A stretch of DNA of 64,000 nt. Source: Aureimonas sp. OT7 (lineage in GTDB: Bacteria; Pseudomonadota; Alphaproteobacteria; Rhizobiales; Rhizobiaceae). The notes beneath the pieces are model-generated. The model was not told the origin of the DNA. It did not search any database and saw nothing but the letters and a program-made list of their open reading frames with translations. Each line of letters opens with the position of its first letter. The first letter of the stretch is position 1. Positions 35,300 through 44,407 of this stretch are shown in pieces. The position numbers and the translations under genes were made by a program. The stretch covers positions 2,889,501 through 2,953,500 of the forward strand of contig NZ_CP062167.1 in NCBI RefSeq assembly GCF_014844055.1, written 5' to 3'.

Positions 35300-36679
35300 A
35301 TGACGGCAGAAGCTATGGAACGTCCGCTCCGCCGCCGGGTCTCATCCGCCGGTGCCTGGAGCATGGGCCAGTTCGGCGCCTCGCTCGGCGTGCGCATGGT
35401 CAGCAACATGATCCTGACACGGTTGCTGCTGCCGGAGGCCTTCGGCGTAATGGCGGTCGTCGGCGTGCTGACGGTCGCGCTGGCATTGTTGTCGGATCTC
35501 GGCATCGGCCAGAATGTCATCGTGCACAAGCGAGGCAGCGACCCCACTTTCCTCAACACCGCGTGGACAGTCCAGATCGCGCGTGGCTTCTTCATCTGGA
35601 GCCTCGCCATCGTGCTGGCGATCGTCATTTCGGTGCTTGCGCCGCTTGGCGTCTTCGCGCCCGACACGGTCTATGTCGATCCGCGACTGCCGCTCGTGCT
35701 GGTGGCCGGCACCTTCGCCGCCGTCCTGCAGGGGCTTGAATCCACCCGCATCCACGAGGCGCGGCGCAACCTTCAACTGCGCCGCCTGACCGAGCTCGAG
35801 TTCGGTGCGCAGATGGCGGGTTTCGTCGTTACCCTGGCGCTCGCCTATACCTGGCCGTCGATCTGGGCGCTGGTGCTGGGCGCGCTGTTCGCGGCCTTCA
35901 TCCGCATGGCGGCAAGCCATCTGGTGCTGCCGGGCCACGCAAACCGCATCGGCTGGGACAGGGATTCCTGGACGGAGATTTTCGGTTTCGGGCGCTGGAT
36001 CTTCGTATCCTCGCTGATCGGCGTGCTGTTCACCACCGGCGACCGGCTGATCCTCGGGGGCCTCGTGGATGCCCACGTGCTCGGCCTCTACGCCATTGCC
36101 GCGCTTCTGCTCAGCGTTTTCCAGACGGCCGTCAACACGCTGGCCGGCACCGTCGCCTTCCCCGCGCTCAGCGAACTGGCACGCACCGATACGGCGGCCT
36201 TCCGCAAGAGCTACTTCACCTTCCAGGCCGGCGCCGACGCCGTGCTGGGGCTGTGTGCCGGGGGCCTCTTCGTGACGGGGCCGCTGATCGTCTCGATTCT
36301 CTACGATCCGCGCTATGCGGAGTCCGGCACCATGCTGTCGCTTCTGGCCGTCGGCCTCGTCGGCATGAAGTTCTGCGTCACCGAGCAGTGCTACATGGCC
36401 ACCAAGCGGATGGGCTATTATCTGTGCACGAACGCCATCCGCCTCGTCGTCCTGGTCGTCGGATTGCCGGTCGGCCACTCGCTGTTCGGGCTCGAAGGGG
36501 CGCTGGCGGCAATCGTTGCCGCGCAATTCTCGTCGTGGCCGATCGCCTATGCGTTCAAGATCCGTCACAATCTTTTCGACTGGCGTTTCGAAGGGGTGGT
36601 CATCCCCGCCGTCGCCCTGGGCCTGCTGCTTGGCTACCTGGTGCTGGCCGGGGCCCGGGCCCTGGGCTGGGCAGCCTGA
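35300..36679 (+). CDS. oligosaccharide flippase (Wzx/MOP family)
   Basis: A 459-residue polytopic membrane protein of the polysaccharide-flippase branch of the MOP superfamily. It opens with SSAGAWSMGQFGASLGVRMV and ILTRLLLPEAFGVMAVV, the usual first two helices, and has 12-14 hydrophobic segments. It should move lipid-linked repeat units from the cytoplasmic to the periplasmic leaflet. It follows the polymerase gene directly; the pair form the Wzx/Wzy core. Two identical-core palindromes lie in the gap after it. Confidence 0.9.
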   Translation: MTAEAMERPLRRRVSSAGAWSMGQFGASLGVRMVSNMILTRLLLPEAFGVMAVVGVLTVALALLSDLGIGQNVIVHKRGSDPTFLNTAWTVQIARGFFIWSLAIVLAIVISVLAPLGVFAPDTVYVDPRLPLVLVAGTFAAVLQGLESTRIHEARRNLQLRRLTELEFGAQMAGFVVTLALAYTWPSIWALVLGALFAAFIRMAASHLVLPGHANRIGWDRDSWTEIFGFGRWIFVSSLIGVLFTTGDRLILGGLVDAHVLGLYAIAALLLSVFQTAVNTLAGTVAFPALSELARTDTAAFRKSYFTFQAGADAVLGLCAGGLFVTGPLIVSILYDPRYAESGTMLSLLAVGLVGMKFCVTEQCYMATKRMGYYLCTNAIRLVVLVVGLPVGHSLFGLEGALAAIVAAQFSSWPIAYAFKIRHNLFDWRFEGVVIPAVALGLLLGYLVLAGARALGWAA

Positions 36680-36708
36680 GGGAACCCAGGCAACTCGGTT
36701 ACGCACAT

Positions 36709-36741
36709 GCAGAAGGGGCGGCCATGGGCCGCCCCTTCTGC
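36709..36741. repeat. perfect palindrome, copy 1
   Basis: Arms of 15 bp, GCAGAAGGGGCGGCC and its exact complement, enclose a 3-base ATG loop. It lies in the gap between convergent genes. There is no T-tract on either side, so it is not a classical intrinsic terminator. An identical copy lies 145 bases to the right. Confidence 0.9.
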
Positions 36742-36853
36742 GTTCGATGGGGACCGTGGATACCGGCAGCCAGACGTCGATCCGGTCGAAACGGAGCGCC
36801 GCTTGGGTGAAGGCGGCCAGGGCAGCAACGCGATCACGCAGGCGCAGACAAAT

Positions 36854-36886
36854 GCAGAAGGGGCGGCCATGGGCCGCCCCTTCTGC
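36854..36886. repeat. perfect palindrome, copy 2
   Basis: Identical in arms and loop to the copy at 36709-36741, and flanked by nearly the same bases (an A-rich ATGCAG entry and a TTCGAT exit). It ends 23 bases before the convergent ATPase gene's stop. The pair could act as a bidirectional transcript barrier or be copies of a small palindromic repeat element. Confidence 0.9.
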
Positions 36887-36909
36887 ATTCGATCGGGTTC
36901 GGGGGATGC

Positions 36910-37758
36910 CTAGATCGTGCCGGCGACCGGCATAGCCTCGATACGGGAGCCGAAGACGCCGTGCTGGGCGCGGTCGGCGATGACCTGGTTGACGATGCGG
37001 GGCGTCACCATGGATGCTTCCTCCGCGTAGGCGTATACGAGGCAGCGGTCGGCAAGGATGTTCATCAGGCGCGGCACGCCCTTCGAGTCCTCGTGGATCA
37101 TGCGCTTCGCCTCGTTCGAGAAAAGCTCCCGCTCGCAACCCGCCACGCGCAGGCGATGATCGAAGTAGAACATCGCTTCCGTTGCCTGCAGCGCCGGCAG
37201 GTTGAAGTCGGAGGACACGCGCTGGGCGAACTGTTCCATGCCCGGCCCCTGAAGCGTGGCCCGCAATTCGGGCTGGCCCACCAGGATCAACTGCATCATC
37301 ATCTCGTCCGTGTTGACGTTGGAGAGCATGCGCAGCTCTTCCAGCCGCTCGGCATCGAGGTTCTGCGCCTCGTCGACGATCAGCACGACGCGGCCATGCC
37401 GCTCGTATTCGGAGGTGACGAACTCTGAATAGCGCTTGTAAAGGCCGGCATAGGAGCCCTCCTCGAAGGGCTGGTTGAAGGCCATCAGGATCCACTGCAA
37501 CATCGGGCTGTTGTTGCGCGGCGTGTGGCTGATGAGGCCCGTGCGCACATCCGGCCCGAGGCAGCCGAGAAGCTGGCGGATCAGCGTCGTCTTGCCCGAG
37601 CCGATGGCCCCGGTGACGACGGTAAAGCCGGCCTGGTTGATGATGCCGTATTCCAGCATCGAGAAGGCCATCTGGTGGTTACGGCTGAAATACAGGAAAC
37701 GCGGATCCGGGAGGATTGAAAATGGCTTTTCGCGCAATCCGAAATAGGACTCATACAT
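36910..37758 (-). CDS. ExeA-like AAA ATPase of the polysaccharide export system
   Basis: A 282-residue cytoplasmic AAA ATPase of the GspA/ExeA and XrtA-associated type. It opens MYESYFGLREKPFSILPDPRFL, as nearly all members do. Walker A is GAIGSGKTT, Walker B VVLIVDEAQNL, and the sensor region is LILVGQPELRATL followed by KGVPRLMNILADRC. In exopolysaccharide loci of this type it accompanies Wzz and BY-kinase proteins and probably energises or organises the export complex. It is the last gene of a minus-strand operon with the kinase homologue, Wzz-like and export genes. Confidence 0.88.
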   Translation of the reverse strand: MYESYFGLREKPFSILPDPRFLYFSRNHQMAFSMLEYGIINQAGFTVVTGAIGSGKTTLIRQLLGCLGPDVRTGLISHTPRNNSPMLQWILMAFNQPFEEGSYAGLYKRYSEFVTSEYERHGRVVLIVDEAQNLDAERLEELRMLSNVNTDEMMMQLILVGQPELRATLQGPGMEQFAQRVSSDFNLPALQATEAMFYFDHRLRVAGCERELFSNEAKRMIHEDSKGVPRLMNILADRCLVYAYAEEASMVTPRIVNQVIADRAQHGVFGSRIEAMPVAGTI

Positions 37759-37803
37759 GAAATGGCTCCTTTGGCGGTAGCCGTTGCATTTCGGGCCGCC
37801 GGC

Positions 37804-38613
37804 TTACATGCCGTGCGGCCGCGCCTTGTTCATCAAAACCTGGAGCTTGGCGCCGGCCGGCAGGAACGACTTGCACGTCTCCAGCTCCGAAACGGAGGAT
37901 TGCCCCACCGCGACAACCAGAAGCACGAGGTCGGCGACCGGCAGAATCTGTGCCGCCTCGTCGCCGACCAGAAGCGGCGGCGTATCCAGCAGCAGCACGT
38001 CCGGCCGCAGGTCCCGTTTGACCATGTCCACGAAGGCCGGGATATCGGCATTGTCCGGAGGCGTCAGCATGTTGACGACCGCGCCGCCGGCCCGCACCCG
38101 GCGAACCCGGTCGACGATGGTGCTGTCGGCTGCCGCCTTTACCCGTGGCAGGCTCAGCACTTCGGCAAGGCCGCCGGCCTTCGCCTTCGGCTTCAGGTCG
38201 ATCACCACGATGGTCTGCTTGCGCGCCCGCGCAATGGAGAAGGCCAGATTGGCGCAGGTAACGGTCACGCCGCAGCCGGGCGTCGGCGCCGTGACGGCGA
38301 CGACCTGCGGAATATCGGCCTTGACGAGGCCCAGAAGATGGTTGCGCAGGACATCGTAGGCGCGTGTCCGCGGCTCCGACTTGTCGAAGGCGATCACGTT
38401 GGCTGCGAGCAGCCGGTGCGGCGCGGGCGCATGGGGCTGCACCTCCTTCGCGCCGTCGAGCTGGGCGATACCACCGTCCAGTTGGAACAGAGAGCTGACA
38501 CGCTGGGCGCGGTGGGCCCTCGCATCGCGCTGGGCGGCGGCTTGCGGCAGCGGAGCCGGTGTCATCGCCGGAAGCGAGCGCGCCCGCTGAAGTGCTTCGG
38601 TCACACGATCCAT
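37804..38613 (-). CDS. CpsD/CapB-family tyrosine-kinase homologue with altered P-loop
   Basis: A 269-residue homologue of the BY-kinase ATPase domains that phosphorylate Wzz-type partners. RTRAYDVLRNHLLG, the usual contact helix, precedes the P-loop region, here APTPGCGVTVTCANLAFSIA. The Walker A lysine is replaced by Val (GCGVT for GxGKT); the codon is a clear GTG. Walker A' is weakened (IVVIDLKPK), while Walker B VLLLDTPPLLVGDE is kept. There is no C-terminal tyrosine cluster. I infer a structural or regulatory role rather than kinase activity. It lies 11 bases after the Wzz-like gene. Confidence 0.82.
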   Translation of the reverse strand: MDRVTEALQRARSLPAMTPAPLPQAAAQRDARAHRAQRVSSLFQLDGGIAQLDGAKEVQPHAPAPHRLLAANVIAFDKSEPRTRAYDVLRNHLLGLVKADIPQVVAVTAPTPGCGVTVTCANLAFSIARARKQTIVVIDLKPKAKAGGLAEVLSLPRVKAAADSTIVDRVRRVRAGGAVVNMLTPPDNADIPAFVDMVKRDLRPDVLLLDTPPLLVGDEAAQILPVADLVLLVVAVGQSSVSELETCKSFLPAGAKLQVLMNKARPHGM

Positions 38614-38624
38614 GGAAATTGTCC

Positions 38625-40166
38625 TCAGGCAACGACGCTGGGCGCGATGGGTTCACGGGGCTGCGGGGAAGCGGGCTGGCCGGTGGCCAGCCCCGCCGCG
38701 ACGACGAAGATCATGAGAGAGGAGACAAGGCCGACACGGCGCATCAGGCCTTCGCCCCGCGGATGCAGGTCGGGAATGACGACCAGCGACTGCCCTTCCA
38801 GGGAGCGGCGCAGATCGAAGGCCCCACGGATGGACTTGTCCATCATGTCGGACAGGTACAGGCAGGCTGCACCGGCGACGCCGGCCGCGACAAGCACCAG
38901 AAGCATCATCTTGGTACGGCTGGGCGCACTGGGATAGCGGGGCACCTCGGGCGCCTCCACCACCTGGATCTGGTCGACGTTCTGGTCTTCCTCCAGGCGC
39001 AGGCCAACGCGAGCGGTGTCGAGCTTGGCGCGCATGTCTTCCAGGCTGCGCTGGGCGGCCGTGCGGTCGCGCTCCAGCGCCGCCATCTGCGACTCCACCT
39101 CCGGCGCGCGGGCGATCGTGGCCTTCAGCCAATCGATACGCGAGGCGAGTTCGCCCTGCTGCTGTACCAGCCCCGCGCGGCGCGGCTTCGACAGTTCGAT
39201 ACGCTCGGAGATCAGGCCCAGCTCCGGCGACAGCGTCGCAGGATCGGTGCCCGCCGTCGCGGCGGCATTGCCGGCGATCTGCGCCTCGAGGGATTCGATG
39301 CGCGAGCGCAGGCTGCGGATTTCCGGATGGGCATCCGACATGGCGGACGATTTTGCCGCAAGTTCTCCCTTGAGCTCGTCCAGCTGGCGCTGGCGGGCGG
39401 CGCTGGCCGTATCGGCCAGGGGCGCATTCCAGCGGTATTGTGCTTCCAGAAGGCTGATCTCGTCGTCGAGGGCGGCGATCTGGCGGTTCACCTCCGCCAA
39501 GTCCTGCTCGCGCGTGTTCAACTCCCCGACGAGGGCCGTGGTCCGGCTGGGCAGCGCGTCGCCGTTCTGCTCCAGGAAATTGCGCCAGGCCGTGTCGCGC
39601 TCGGCGAGGCTATCCGAAAGAGCGGCAACCTCGCGCTCCAGGAACTGCGATGTGTCGGCGGCGGTATTGGTGCGGCTCTTGCGGTTCTCGCGGATGATCA
39701 TGTCCACCAGTTCCGAGGCACCCCGGGCCGACAGTTCCCTGTCGCCGTAGGAGAACCGCAGACGGAAGATCGAGCGACCGGCGAATTGCTGCGATTCCTC
39801 GGTGGCCAGCGGGATGATCGATATTTCGCGCCGCACCATCTCGGCCAGGCGTGAATCCGACATCGTCCCCCGGATGTCCGGATACAGGTTCAGGCGATTG
39901 ACGAAGGCCAGCAACTGGTCACGCGCCAGGACGCGCTGCTCGATGAACTGCAGGCGCTCGGTGCCCACGGTCGAGGCGATCAGGGGGTTCGGGCCCTGGT
40001 TGGAGCGAACCTCGATGATGGCTTCCGACGTGTAGGTGCGCGGCAATTGCATGACGACGACGAGGCCGACGAGCACCACCGCGACGGCGGGCAGGATTGC
40101 TGTCAGAGGACGGCGCAGGGCCAGTTCCACATAGTATTTGATGGTATTGAGAATATTGTTTTCCAT
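38625..40166 (-). CDS. Wzz/GumC-like polysaccharide chain-length determinant
   Basis: A 513-residue polysaccharide co-polymerase. A first membrane segment (about residues 23-41) is followed by a periplasmic Wzz domain (YTSEAIIEVRSNQGPNPL) and a long coiled coil (about residues 150-400). The Pro-rich YPSAPSRTKM precedes the second membrane segment (about 425-443). A further hydrophobic segment lies near 480-500. It should set polymer length and bridge to the outer-membrane exporter. The ATG at 40166 was chosen for GGAG upstream; an ATG 12 bases earlier lacks a site. Unlike Wzc it has no fused kinase; the separate CpsD-like protein follows. Confidence 0.9.
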   Translation of the reverse strand: MENNILNTIKYYVELALRRPLTAILPAVAVVLVGLVVVMQLPRTYTSEAIIEVRSNQGPNPLIASTVGTERLQFIEQRVLARDQLLAFVNRLNLYPDIRGTMSDSRLAEMVRREISIIPLATEESQQFAGRSIFRLRFSYGDRELSARGASELVDMIIRENRKSRTNTAADTSQFLEREVAALSDSLAERDTAWRNFLEQNGDALPSRTTALVGELNTREQDLAEVNRQIAALDDEISLLEAQYRWNAPLADTASAARQRQLDELKGELAAKSSAMSDAHPEIRSLRSRIESLEAQIAGNAAATAGTDPATLSPELGLISERIELSKPRRAGLVQQQGELASRIDWLKATIARAPEVESQMAALERDRTAAQRSLEDMRAKLDTARVGLRLEEDQNVDQIQVVEAPEVPRYPSAPSRTKMMLLVLVAAGVAGAACLYLSDMMDKSIRGAFDLRRSLEGQSLVVIPDLHPRGEGLMRRVGLVSSLMIFVVAAGLATGQPASPQPREPIAPSVVA

Positions 40167-40222
40167 GCCACGCTCCATCGGTGGGAGGCCGCCGTAAGGA
40201 TGAGAGGTTCGCCGGCGAGGCG

Positions 40223-41452
40223 TCAGTTACTGCCGCCCGCCTGGGTTCCGTCGATGGACGCAGACCGCTGGCCGTTGCGCTGATAGGCCACGCGCACCAG
40301 GTCGCCCGGCCGTAGCAGCGTCGTTTCGGTGGCCGGAACCTCGCTGACGTCGCCGTCCTGCGATCGCATGATCGAGTAGTGTGCCTCGATGCCGCGACGC
40401 TCCGAGATTTCGCTGTTCGTGTAGATCGACATGACCCGCTCGTCCTGGATCAGCGCGGCCTTGGCCGACTGGAGCTGGCGCTCATTGTCATGCAGTTCGG
40501 CAAGCAGGCGGGCCTGGCGCTCGTTCAGGTAGGTATCCACCCGTGTCTTCTCGGTCAGGTTGGCGCCCTCGAGTGCACTCAGATCGTTCTGTAGCTCGTC
40601 GCCCTGCTCCCTCAGCTCGGCAACTTCCGCTTCAAGCTCCAGCTTGGCGGAGGCGTGCGACAGGCCCTTGGCGACCAGCGCCGAGGTGGAGGCCAGGCGC
40701 TGGTTGGCCAGGTCGATGCGTCGGTTGACGCTTTCCATGCGTCTGCGGAGCGCTTCGATGCCGGAGTCGCCGAGGGTGCTCAGCTGCGTCTGGGCATTAC
40801 GCTGCGCATTCACCTCGTCGATGTTGGCCTTGAGCACCTGCCGCTCGCGCTCCACGAGGTTCTGCCGCTCGGTCTCGGACATTTCCGGCAAGGCACCGGC
40901 CGGAAGCTCGATGTCCTGGCGCCCTGCCAGTTCGGCGTTCAGCCGCGCGATGCGCAGTGTAGTGTCCGCGATCCGCCGCCGCGTCTCGGCAAGCTGGTTT
41001 TCGACGACAAGCGCACGGTCCTGATCGCGCGCTTCCATCGGCGTGCGATAGAGGCCGCCCGCCACCGTAACGGCATGAAGCACCGTCATGGTGGGCCGGT
41101 AGGGGAAAGACCCCGGCGCGTCGACATCGCCGACCACGTAGATCATCGGCATGTGCTGGGCGCCGGGCTGCAGCATCACCGAAAGGTTCAGCTCGCCCTT
41201 GAAGAAGCCCGCGAGCTTCTGGGACAATTCCTGTTCGAGCTGGTCGACCGTCAGGTCCTGGGCTTCGATCTGGCCGACGAGCGGCAGCGACAGCGTGCCG
41301 TCGGGGCTGATGATCGCCTCGCGGTTCATCCGCTCGTCCTGGGCCACCCAGACTTCGAGCGTATCGCCGGGCTGGAGTTTGTAAGGTTCGGCCCTTGCAC
41401 CGGTTGCCACAACCAGAAGGCAAAGAGACATAATGAAAAGCATCAATCGCAT
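40223..41452 (-). CDS. polysaccharide export outer-membrane protein (Wza/ExoF-like)
   Basis: A 409-residue exported protein with a Sec signal (MRLMLFIMSLCLLVVATGARA) and no lipobox. The Poly_export domain reads EPYKLQPGDTLEVWVAQDERMNREAIISPDGTLSLPLVG. A SLBB-like domain (YVVGDVDAPGSFPYRPTMTVLHAV) follows, then an unusually long coiled coil (about residues 150-350) and a short closing segment. The coiled coil makes it ExoF-like rather than Wza-like. It probably forms or caps the channel across the envelope with the Wzz-like partner encoded next to it. Confidence 0.87.
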   Translation of the reverse strand: MRLMLFIMSLCLLVVATGARAEPYKLQPGDTLEVWVAQDERMNREAIISPDGTLSLPLVGQIEAQDLTVDQLEQELSQKLAGFFKGELNLSVMLQPGAQHMPMIYVVGDVDAPGSFPYRPTMTVLHAVTVAGGLYRTPMEARDQDRALVVENQLAETRRRIADTTLRIARLNAELAGRQDIELPAGALPEMSETERQNLVERERQVLKANIDEVNAQRNAQTQLSTLGDSGIEALRRRMESVNRRIDLANQRLASTSALVAKGLSHASAKLELEAEVAELREQGDELQNDLSALEGANLTEKTRVDTYLNERQARLLAELHDNERQLQSAKAALIQDERVMSIYTNSEISERRGIEAHYSIMRSQDGDVSEVPATETTLLRPGDLVRVAYQRNGQRSASIDGTQAGGSN

Positions 41453-41772
41453 TGGGGCGGCTCCGGGCGAAATGAATTCCCGATGATCGGTCTTGAATGA
41501 ACTTTATGCAGGCCGGTCGGCTCTTGCCCCCCGCACTGCCTAACAGCTGCGAAACTAATGGAATCGGGGCCCGTTTACCCGTACGCAATTAGCATTAGAC
41601 ACCCCTCCGTCCGGCGCATCCGGAGGCCCGGAACACCTCCACTGACGGACTTCTGGCGGGCGTTGGGACAGGGCATTCTTGCGGCTTGAAGAAAATTGCC
41701 GCCGCGCCGTTGCAACTTTGCCGTGCGTCGACTCACAATCCGGACTGTCCGGATAGGTTTCAGGAGACGAAC
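41453..41772. promoter_or_regulatory. divergent intergenic region export gene / GT2 gene
   Basis: A 320-base gap between divergent polysaccharide operons with no credible gene. A 6-bp inverted repeat CTAATG (41555-41560) and CATTAG (41593-41598) flanks 32 bases in its A/T-richest part and may mark a regulator site. No consensus promoter was identified. An AGGAGA ribosome site (41762-41767) precedes the GT2 gene. Confidence 0.4.
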
Positions 41773-42750
41773 ATGAGCGGCCGCGATATCGGTATCGTCG
41801 TCATCGGGCGCAATGAAGGCCCGCGCCTTGCCGCCTGCCTGCGCTCGCTTGGCCCACACATCCACAGCACAGTCTATGTGGACTCCGGCTCGACGGACGG
41901 AAGCCCCGAGATGGCCGAGGGGATGGGTGCGATCGTCGAGCGGCTGGACATGACGCAGCCCTTCACCGCGGCGCGCGCCCGCAATGCCGGTTGCGCAAGG
42001 TTGGCCGCGGCGGCGCCGGGGCTTGGTTATATCCAGTTCGTGGATGGGGACTGCGAGCTTGCCAAAGGCTGGCTCGACGATGCCCGTGCGTTCCTCGACG
42101 CACACGACGATGTCGCCATCGTTGCCGGCCGCCGGCGCGAACGCCGCCCGGAAGCCTCCGTCTATAATGCGATGACCGACCGCGAGTGGGATGTGCCCGC
42201 CGGCGAGCAGCAGGAATGCGGTGGCGATTTCCTGGTGCGGTTTGAGGCATTCGACGCTGTAGGCGGATTCAACCCGGCCTTGATAGCGGGCGAAGAGCCC
42301 GAGTTGTGCGTCAGGCTGCGCGCCGCCGGCTGGCGGGTTTTCCGGATCGCATCGGAGATGACGCGGCACGACGCCGCCATGACGCGCTTTTCCCAATGGT
42401 GGCGGCGCAACGTGCGCGGCGGACACGCTTTCGCGGAAGTGGCGCGCATGCACGCAAACTCGCCGCACGGAATATGGAAACGCAGCGTCTCGCGCGCCTG
42501 CATCTGGGGTGGCGCCATACCCGCGGCGGCGCTGGCGACGGCCGCCGTGCATCCGGCCGGCCTGCTGTTGCTCGGAATCTATCCTCTGCAGGTTGCCCGC
42601 ATGGCCCTGCGGCAGGGCGCGGGCCGAGCCGACAACTGGGCGCACGCAACCTTCCTCGTCCTAGGAAAATTTCCCGAGATGCAGGGCGTCGCCAGTTACG
42701 AGTGGAACCGGCTTCGCGGGCGCAGGCGGCAACTCATCGAATATAAGTGA
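41773..42750 (+). CDS. glycosyltransferase family 2
   Basis: A 325-residue GT-A glycosyltransferase. The nucleotide-sugar site is GIVVIGRNEGPRLAACLRSL then VYVDSGSTDGS; the metal site is IQFVDGDCEL; the acceptor/catalytic region is CGGDFLVRFEAFDAVGG and GEEPELCVRLRAAG. A C-terminal hydrophobic stretch (about residues 255-285) probably binds the membrane. It is expected to extend the lipid-linked exopolysaccharide unit. The ATG at 41773 has AGGAGA five bases upstream, so the longer open frame was not used. Confidence 0.88.
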   Translation: MSGRDIGIVVIGRNEGPRLAACLRSLGPHIHSTVYVDSGSTDGSPEMAEGMGAIVERLDMTQPFTAARARNAGCARLAAAAPGLGYIQFVDGDCELAKGWLDDARAFLDAHDDVAIVAGRRRERRPEASVYNAMTDREWDVPAGEQQECGGDFLVRFEAFDAVGGFNPALIAGEEPELCVRLRAAGWRVFRIASEMTRHDAAMTRFSQWWRRNVRGGHAFAEVARMHANSPHGIWKRSVSRACIWGGAIPAAALATAAVHPAGLLLLGIYPLQVARMALRQGAGRADNWAHATFLVLGKFPEMQGVASYEWNRLRGRRRQLIEYK

Positions 42751-43064
42751 TGGCCTACGCCTTTGGGGGCACGATGATCGGCCGCCGGGCTCGATTCGAC
42801 GCGGCGATGCTCGCCACGGGGGGTGCGATGCCATCGCCCGAACCGGCGAAAGCGGTGCGAGCAAGCCCCCAATTACCACCACTGGCATCTTCCGATACGT
42901 ACAAAATGCAACTTTAGGTTCAATCCCGAACTGAAAGGATAGGTACGGACGGGCACGCATTGGCCCTCTTCTAATGCCGAAGGACAGCTTGTTGCAAAGC
43001 CTGCCGCTTGGGATTCTTGCCTCGTTTTCAAAGCCTTGAACAGGCAGGACCCGGGGGCTCTCTC
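42751..43064. other. gene-free gap between the two GT2 genes
   Basis: About 310 bases with no credible gene, including an A/T-rich stretch near 42865-42950. It may contain a separate promoter for the second GT2 and priming transferase genes. No terminator or operator was recognised. Confidence 0.4.
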
Positions 43065-44282
43065 GTGGCGCAATTGCTGAACATGTTTTTTCTGGCGTTG
43101 AACGGCGCGCTTGCCGTTCCCACCGTCGTATACGGGACGGAAATCGCCGCCGGTATTCTGGTCAAGCGGAAGCCCAACCAAGCCATCGCCGTGCGGCGTC
43201 CCAGCGTCGCGATCGTCGTGCCGGCACATAACGAGGAAGACAATATCGGCGGCACGATCGCCGCGCTTCTTCCCCAGCTCGCAGACGGTGACCGCGTCGT
43301 CGTGGTGGCCGATAATTGCGAGGATCGGACGGCCGCCATCGCACGGGCGGCCGGCGTCGAGGTGGTGGAACGATACGATACGCAGAAACGCGGCAAGGGC
43401 TATGCGCTCGACGCCGGCGTTGCTCATGTCGCCAAGAACCCCGCCGACTGCCTCGTCATCCTGGATGCGGATTGCCGCCTGTCCGACGGCTCGATCGACA
43501 TGCTCGCCCGTCAGGTCGCCGAAACCGACAAGCCGGCCCAGGCCGTGTACCTGATGACCGCCCCGAAGGGCGCGCCCATCGAAACCCAGGTCGCGGCCTT
43601 CGCCTACGTCATCAAGTGCCTCGCCCGGCCGCTCGGCCTGCGTCGCATGGGACTGCCCAACCAGTTGATGGGCACCGGGATGGCGTTCCCGTGGAAGGCG
43701 ATCGCAACCGTCGACCTCGCGAACGGGCATCTGACCGAGGATCTGAAGCTCGGCCTGGATCTGGCGGTGGAGGGTTATGCGCCGTTCCTGTGCGAAGACG
43801 CCTACGTGACCAGCGAATTCCCCTGCACCGAACAGGGAATACGCTCGCAACGCTCGCGCTGGGAAAACGGCCATCTCTCGATGCTGGGCCGTGCTATCGC
43901 GGGCTTCTTCAAGCCGGGCATTCTCCGCCAGCCGGGTGCGCTCGTCCTGTCGCTCGACATGATGGTGCCGCCGCTGACGCTTCTCCTGCTGCTGCTGATG
44001 ATGATGTTCGGCGTGACGGCGGTGTTCGCCATGATCACCGGCTCCGTGGGCGCTTTTCTTCTGGCGGCCTTCAACCTGGCCGTCGTGTTCGGGGCCTCGC
44101 TGGTTGGATGGGCAAGGTACGGACGATCGATCCTTCCGGCACGGGCCTTCGGCCATATCGCCACCTACGCGCTCGGCAAGATCCCGCTTTACGTCAACAA
44201 GCTCATCCTGCGCCGCAATGCATCGGGCTGGGTTCGCACAGACCGCAACCGTGCCGAGAGCACGACCCAGGCCCGGCCCTGA
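43065..44282 (+). CDS. membrane-bound glycosyltransferase family 2 (processive-type)
   Basis: A 405-residue membrane GT2. An N-terminal hydrophobic segment precedes VAIVVPAHNEEDNIGGTIAALL, VVVADNCEDRTAAIA, KRGKGYALDAG and VILDADCRLS (DxD). The catalytic TED (LTEDLKLGLDL) and QRSRWENGH, a variant of the Q-x-x-R-W motif of cellulose-synthase-like enzymes, follow. Four or so C-terminal membrane segments lie at about residues 285-350. It may be processive or add one sugar. I chose the GTG at 43065 after a GGGGG stretch; a TTG at 43008 and an ATG at 43083 are alternatives. Confidence 0.85.
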   Translation: MAQLLNMFFLALNGALAVPTVVYGTEIAAGILVKRKPNQAIAVRRPSVAIVVPAHNEEDNIGGTIAALLPQLADGDRVVVVADNCEDRTAAIARAAGVEVVERYDTQKRGKGYALDAGVAHVAKNPADCLVILDADCRLSDGSIDMLARQVAETDKPAQAVYLMTAPKGAPIETQVAAFAYVIKCLARPLGLRRMGLPNQLMGTGMAFPWKAIATVDLANGHLTEDLKLGLDLAVEGYAPFLCEDAYVTSEFPCTEQGIRSQRSRWENGHLSMLGRAIAGFFKPGILRQPGALVLSLDMMVPPLTLLLLLLMMMFGVTAVFAMITGSVGAFLLAAFNLAVVFGASLVGWARYGRSILPARAFGHIATYALGKIPLYVNKLILRRNASGWVRTDRNRAESTTQARP

Positions 44283-44298
44283 GGCCGGACCGCAGGGC

Positions 44299-44316
44299 CG
44301 CGCCCGAAAGGGCGCG
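44299..44316 (+). other. GNRA-loop hairpin after the GT2 gene
   Basis: CGCGCCC (44299-44305), GAAA loop, GGGCGCG (44310-44316): a perfect 7-bp stem closed by a GNRA tetraloop, 17 bases after the GT2 stop. There is no T-tract, so it is more likely an RNA-stabilising or processing element than a terminator. Confidence 0.5.
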
Positions 44317-44407
44317 TCACCGCAGACCATCGAACCCTTTACCCGTTGACAGCCCCGTCCAGGCGCGAACCGCAGCCGGACGGATGGCCCTACACCGCGA
44401 GCCCGAC

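Noticed and set aside
36709..36886. Twin palindromes read as intrinsic terminators of the convergent genes
   Set aside because: There is no T-tract after either hairpin on either strand, and two identical copies with similar flanks fit a repeat element better.
36709..36886. CRISPR-like array
   Set aside because: Only two copies, perfectly palindromic, with one 112-base interval; no cas genes in the window.
38559..39854. 431-codon plus-strand open frame opposite the Wzz-like gene
   Set aside because: Antisense of the coiled-coil coding region; no domain or start signal.
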